64,000 bases of DNA from Carallia brachiata. Lineage: Eukaryota; Streptophyta; Magnoliopsida; Malpighiales; Rhizophoraceae. The notes beneath the pieces were generated by a model that ran no database searches, was not told the DNA's origin, and saw nothing but the letters and a program-made list of their open reading frames with translations. Location of the stretch: assembly GCA_021464245.1 (NCBI GenBank), contig JADCRB010000026.1, forward strand, positions 3,324,187 to 3,388,186, read 5' to 3'. Every line of letters starts with the position of its first letter. Within the stretch, counting starts at the first letter, position 1. Of the stretch, positions 60,866 to 64,000 are shown in pieces. The position numbers and the translations under genes were made by a program.

Positions 60866-63578
60866 TCACCAACCAGAGAAGTCTTTAAACTCCCCCGTCG
60901 TTACTTTCCTCTTCTTGGCTGCGGCAGCAATCATTGTTGACCCATTATCAATTGCTGCAGCCTCGGTTTGAGCACTCCTTGCTTTCAAATACTTCCCAAT
61001 ACCACCACCACCTGTGGCTCCAGTTTCTGTTGTTCCTGCACCCGGATTGCTATACCACGACCCAACTTTGTCCTGAAACATAGATAAGCAAGCCATACAC
61101 AGTTCAGTATCCCAGGAAAAGGAGAACTAAAAGATGCTACTTTGCATCGAAGTCAAAAGATTTAAAAGTCTACATTTTCTTCATCTTGAGCATCTTGCTC
61201 ATTTTTTTCTTTCTCCTGCTCTTCTTCCTCGTCGGGTTCTGTGTAGGGATTCACAAATACAGTCACACCCGTGATCTTGATTTCCTCCTGAACACGTGAA
61301 GAAAAACAAACAATAACATGAGGCACTGGATTACAAACAGCTTAATTGTAATAATGTGTAGGTCACTTAGTTGATGTTCCAATTAACGTTAAGCAGAAAA
61401 CACTGATTTCTGGTAAATTGCATAAATAAATATGAATTGTAAATTTGTAACCTTCCCTCAACTTTAAAAACATCTTTCATTGCCCCAGCCTCTTCTGTGT
61501 GGCAACAATCAATACAATATATGGTTCATAATGTCAAAAGTTTTTCCCCTACATAGTAGCTATTGCTAATTGTATCTGACGTCTGCGACTTTTCATATCA
61601 ACTGCCATTCATGACTCACAATACCAACTAGGAACATTAGTTGTGGAATAGCAGAATTAATAAAGACCTTAGCAAAAGAGAAATCCTGAATAACTTACCA
61701 AAGGCCGATCATTGTCATCAACAGGAACTTTCTCCATTGCTGCCAATGTAGTCAGCCCACCAACTACTCCGCCAAAAACAGTATGTTTAAAGTTCAAATG
61801 ATTTGCAGACTTGTACAGGATGAAAAACTGAGAACCATTTGTGTGCGGCCCACTGTTTGCCATACTAACAACGCCCCTTCCAGAATGGAGCAATTTAGAA
61901 TTTGGCTCATCTTTGAAAGGTTTCCCCCAAATAGATTCACCTCCCCTCCCAGTGCCAGTAGGATCACCACCTTGAATCATAAAATTCCTGCATGAAATGG
62001 ATAACATGTGTCAAATTCTACGTCATATAAAAATGGCAGACAGAAAAAAGATACCACTTAATACAACTCAACAAAGTTGCTTTTATACCGGATGCTTCTG
62101 TGGAAAGCTACACCATTGTAATATCCTTTCTCGCAAAGTGTAATGAAGTTCTCACATGTCCTTGGAGTTATATCACAGTGCAGCTCAATATTCAGATCAC
62201 CATGCGTTGTATGCAGCTGAACATAACCTTTCTTCTTGGGATTTTTCTCAACTTTTACATATTCGAAGTCATTGTTTGTGACAGGGTCAAACGCAGTGGA
62301 AGTGAAGGATCGTGATGCAGCACCAGTTGTATAACGACTCTTTACCTGAGAAGAAAATCTTCTCAAAACAGAACATGGCATAGTCTCTTAAAATCAAACT
62401 AGCTGGTAGTGTATTTGACAACTCAAAGAGAAGCCAGAAAGCAAAATGGCTAAGAAGACAAGAAAATTACTATCAGGACAGTGTTGACACTTTGCAGCAT
62501 GATTTCAACAAGAAAAGATTCAAAATCACCCTAATACGGACTTTTGACAGCAATTTAAGGCCATGCATCAGAGCAAGAAATACTTTTGCTTACAGGGTTA
62601 TTGGATATATTGTTCAAGTTGTGAATGCTTTGGGTCATTATGGCAAGAAATTATGGCTAAAAGGAACCAGGAAAACTAACCATCTTTGCATTTATAGGTG
62701 TCCTCTCACCAGCCATGTGCATGGCTATTCGAGCAGCAGTTTTATCGCTTGAAGCACTTTTTGCTGCAACAGCGCTTCTTCCATGTACTGAGGCAGAGGC
62801 AGCATCTACAATACTATAACGCTCTAGGGGTTTTAGTATCTCCATTCAAATCTGATTTGGAATCTTCTTTAATGCGTGATCTTGCAGCCAAGATTGCAGC
62901 AAGGGCAGCAGCCCTTTCATTTTGCGCCTTGTTGCCACCTCCTCCATGAAGGGCAGTTTGCTTACCTTTCTCAGTTCCAATCTCCTCCAGCATCTGTTTG
63001 ATATCTCCAGTTATGTTTATGCTATAAGCTGGATCTGAACTCATTTTCTTTATGTCTGGAAGAGAGAAAACAAGCAAATCATTCATGATCATAAAATGGT
63101 AAAATGGACTAATCTACAGTCAAACATATGACTAAGGATATAGCTTACCTTCATCATCAACTTTTAAATCATTCTTGACATGATCAAACTCCAAAGTAAC
63201 TTTACTGTCAAGTGCATTAGGATTCTGCAAGCAAAGCCAAAGAAATAAGAACGTTTTCTGGATCCCAATATTTATGCTTGAACACAGTCATGCAGTTATC
63301 AGCTACCTGAATAGTTATGAGGTCTTCCTTAGTGAACGGTTCATCAGTCAGGAGTTCCTTCCAATTCTTGGTCTTGATATTTAACTCTTTAATTGCCTAT
63401 AAAAAGAAAGGCAACAAAATAAGAATAATTCCAGAAATCAAGGGAATAAATTCTCCTGCTGAATAATGGGCCTGGCAAAAACAAACCTCGTAACAGAACA
63501 CATTCCCTGTCGTCTTCACAGCAACTATATGCGTAAATTCTGTAAAAACTTTGTTTAACACGGGGCAATGATACTCTC
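60866..63578 (-). CDS. PUB49: Cyclophilin/U-box protein PUB49 (CYP65, PPIL2-like), 5' end outside window, one-base excess in exon
   Basis: Eight 3' exons on the minus strand: 63578-63487, 63396-63307, 63224-63149, 63055-62681, 62345-62089, 61987-61699, 61287-61174 and 61072-60866. They read from [18 protein letters not shown] (just after the U-box) through a linker ([57 protein letters not shown]) to the cyclophilin domain ([58 protein letters not shown]) and a Lys-rich nuclear tail ending FKDFSGW. Family members are nuclear ubiquitin ligase/prolyl isomerase proteins linked to the spliceosome; His replaces the Trp that binds cyclosporin in CypA. The U-box exons lie beyond 64000. In the fourth listed exon the run at 62827-62834 (GGGGTTTT on the plus strand) is one base too long for the frame; exon phases on both sides confirm the excess. 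Confidence 0.92.
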
Positions 63579-64000
63579 CTGAAAAGAAATTACGGAAGTT
63601 ACAGATGGAATCGTGAGTGTGGTTTAATATACGAATGTGTAATAAAGGATTACACCTCTCTAGACAAGAAAGGCAAATGTAGCAGATGTGCATAGATGGA
63701 GGTTAAATAGGTAACAGACTTTGCATCAACTCTGTGTCACTGCACTAAATACATCAAGTTGCTTCAGAAACAGAAGTTATGACAGAATTTTTCCACAACC
63801 ATAAAGTGATCAGAACAATTATGACAATAAAATTAGATGGAATCAGAATTCAATTCCGGTCATCTTTCCTTCTGATACACATCACAACACCCTTTCAACT
63901 AAAGTTTCATAAATAAGATGTTAGCAGATAACATCTTCCATCAAATGATCAACCAGATTAAACCTACATACCGCCATAGATAGAAGTAACTTGAGGTTTA

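Noticed and set aside
63960..64000. Possible further PUB49 exon at the window end (donor-like GGCG|GTATGT on the minus strand)
   Set aside because: None of the three frames gives residues resembling PUB49, so the exon cannot be supported from about 30 visible bases.
1..64000. CRISPR arrays, bacterial operons, ribosomal RNA
   Set aside because: None seen; the sequence is plant nuclear DNA throughout.

Overview
This is a dicot nuclear genome window. The evidence is spliced genes with GT-AG introns, plant-only families (GRAS, TRB, CYSTM, WOX-type homeodomain), AT-rich intergenic DNA, and plant LTR elements, LINEs and MITEs. I cannot name the species.

Six of the seven host genes are homologs of consecutive or near-consecutive loci at the end of Arabidopsis chromosome 5 (from memory, At5g67600 down to At5g67530): CYSTM/WIH (+, 11.7-12.7 kb), complex I NDUFS4/FRO1 (-, 24.1-26.5 kb), telomere-repeat-binding TRB2-like (+, 30.8-33.1 kb), ARL8 small GTPase (-, 35.4-38.3 kb), a membrane-anchored GH43-like protein (+, 47.3-49.7 kb) and cyclophilin/U-box PUB49 (-, 60.9-63.6 kb, 5' end off the window). 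An intronless SHORT-ROOT GRAS gene (-, 53.0-54.6 kb) sits between the last two.

Positions 1-9091 are a Tat-lineage Ty3/gypsy retrotransposon lacking its 5' LTR in this window. It has gag, protease, RT, two RNase H domains (gypsy type plus the extra plant/archaeal type) and integrase, all frameshifted. Between integrase and the 3' LTR is a 2.1 kb accessory segment. It encodes a WUSCHEL-related (WOX) homeodomain with its own TATA-like box, interrupted by one TAG in the recognition helix. It also holds a 22-bp tandem repeat and a second small ORF. The 3' LTR carries two different perfect palindromes of identical geometry (16-3-16) just upstream of its TATA box. This captured homeodomain module is the most interesting part of the window.

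Positions 12.1-25.1 kb are a segmental duplication. The convergent 3' ends of the CYSTM and NDUFS4 genes lie in repeated blocks (A, B, C). Block B decayed and collected a LINE-like retroposon, a second LINE 3' end, a Tourist-like MITE and a gypsy gag-protease relic. Three of these can be dated against an empty site in block C. A germin-like pseudogene fragment and a chromovirus integrase relic lie between A and B.

The rest is AT-rich intergenic DNA with a 1.28-kb hAT-like element (28.6 kb), a 0.9-kb retroposon with a 17-bp target duplication (42.6 kb) and a CCGGTT-rich foldback element (57.5 kb). Single-base indels break the conserved GH43 and PUB49 genes and most retrotransposon frames. Several fall in homopolymers, so residual assembly error is a serious alternative to real decay.
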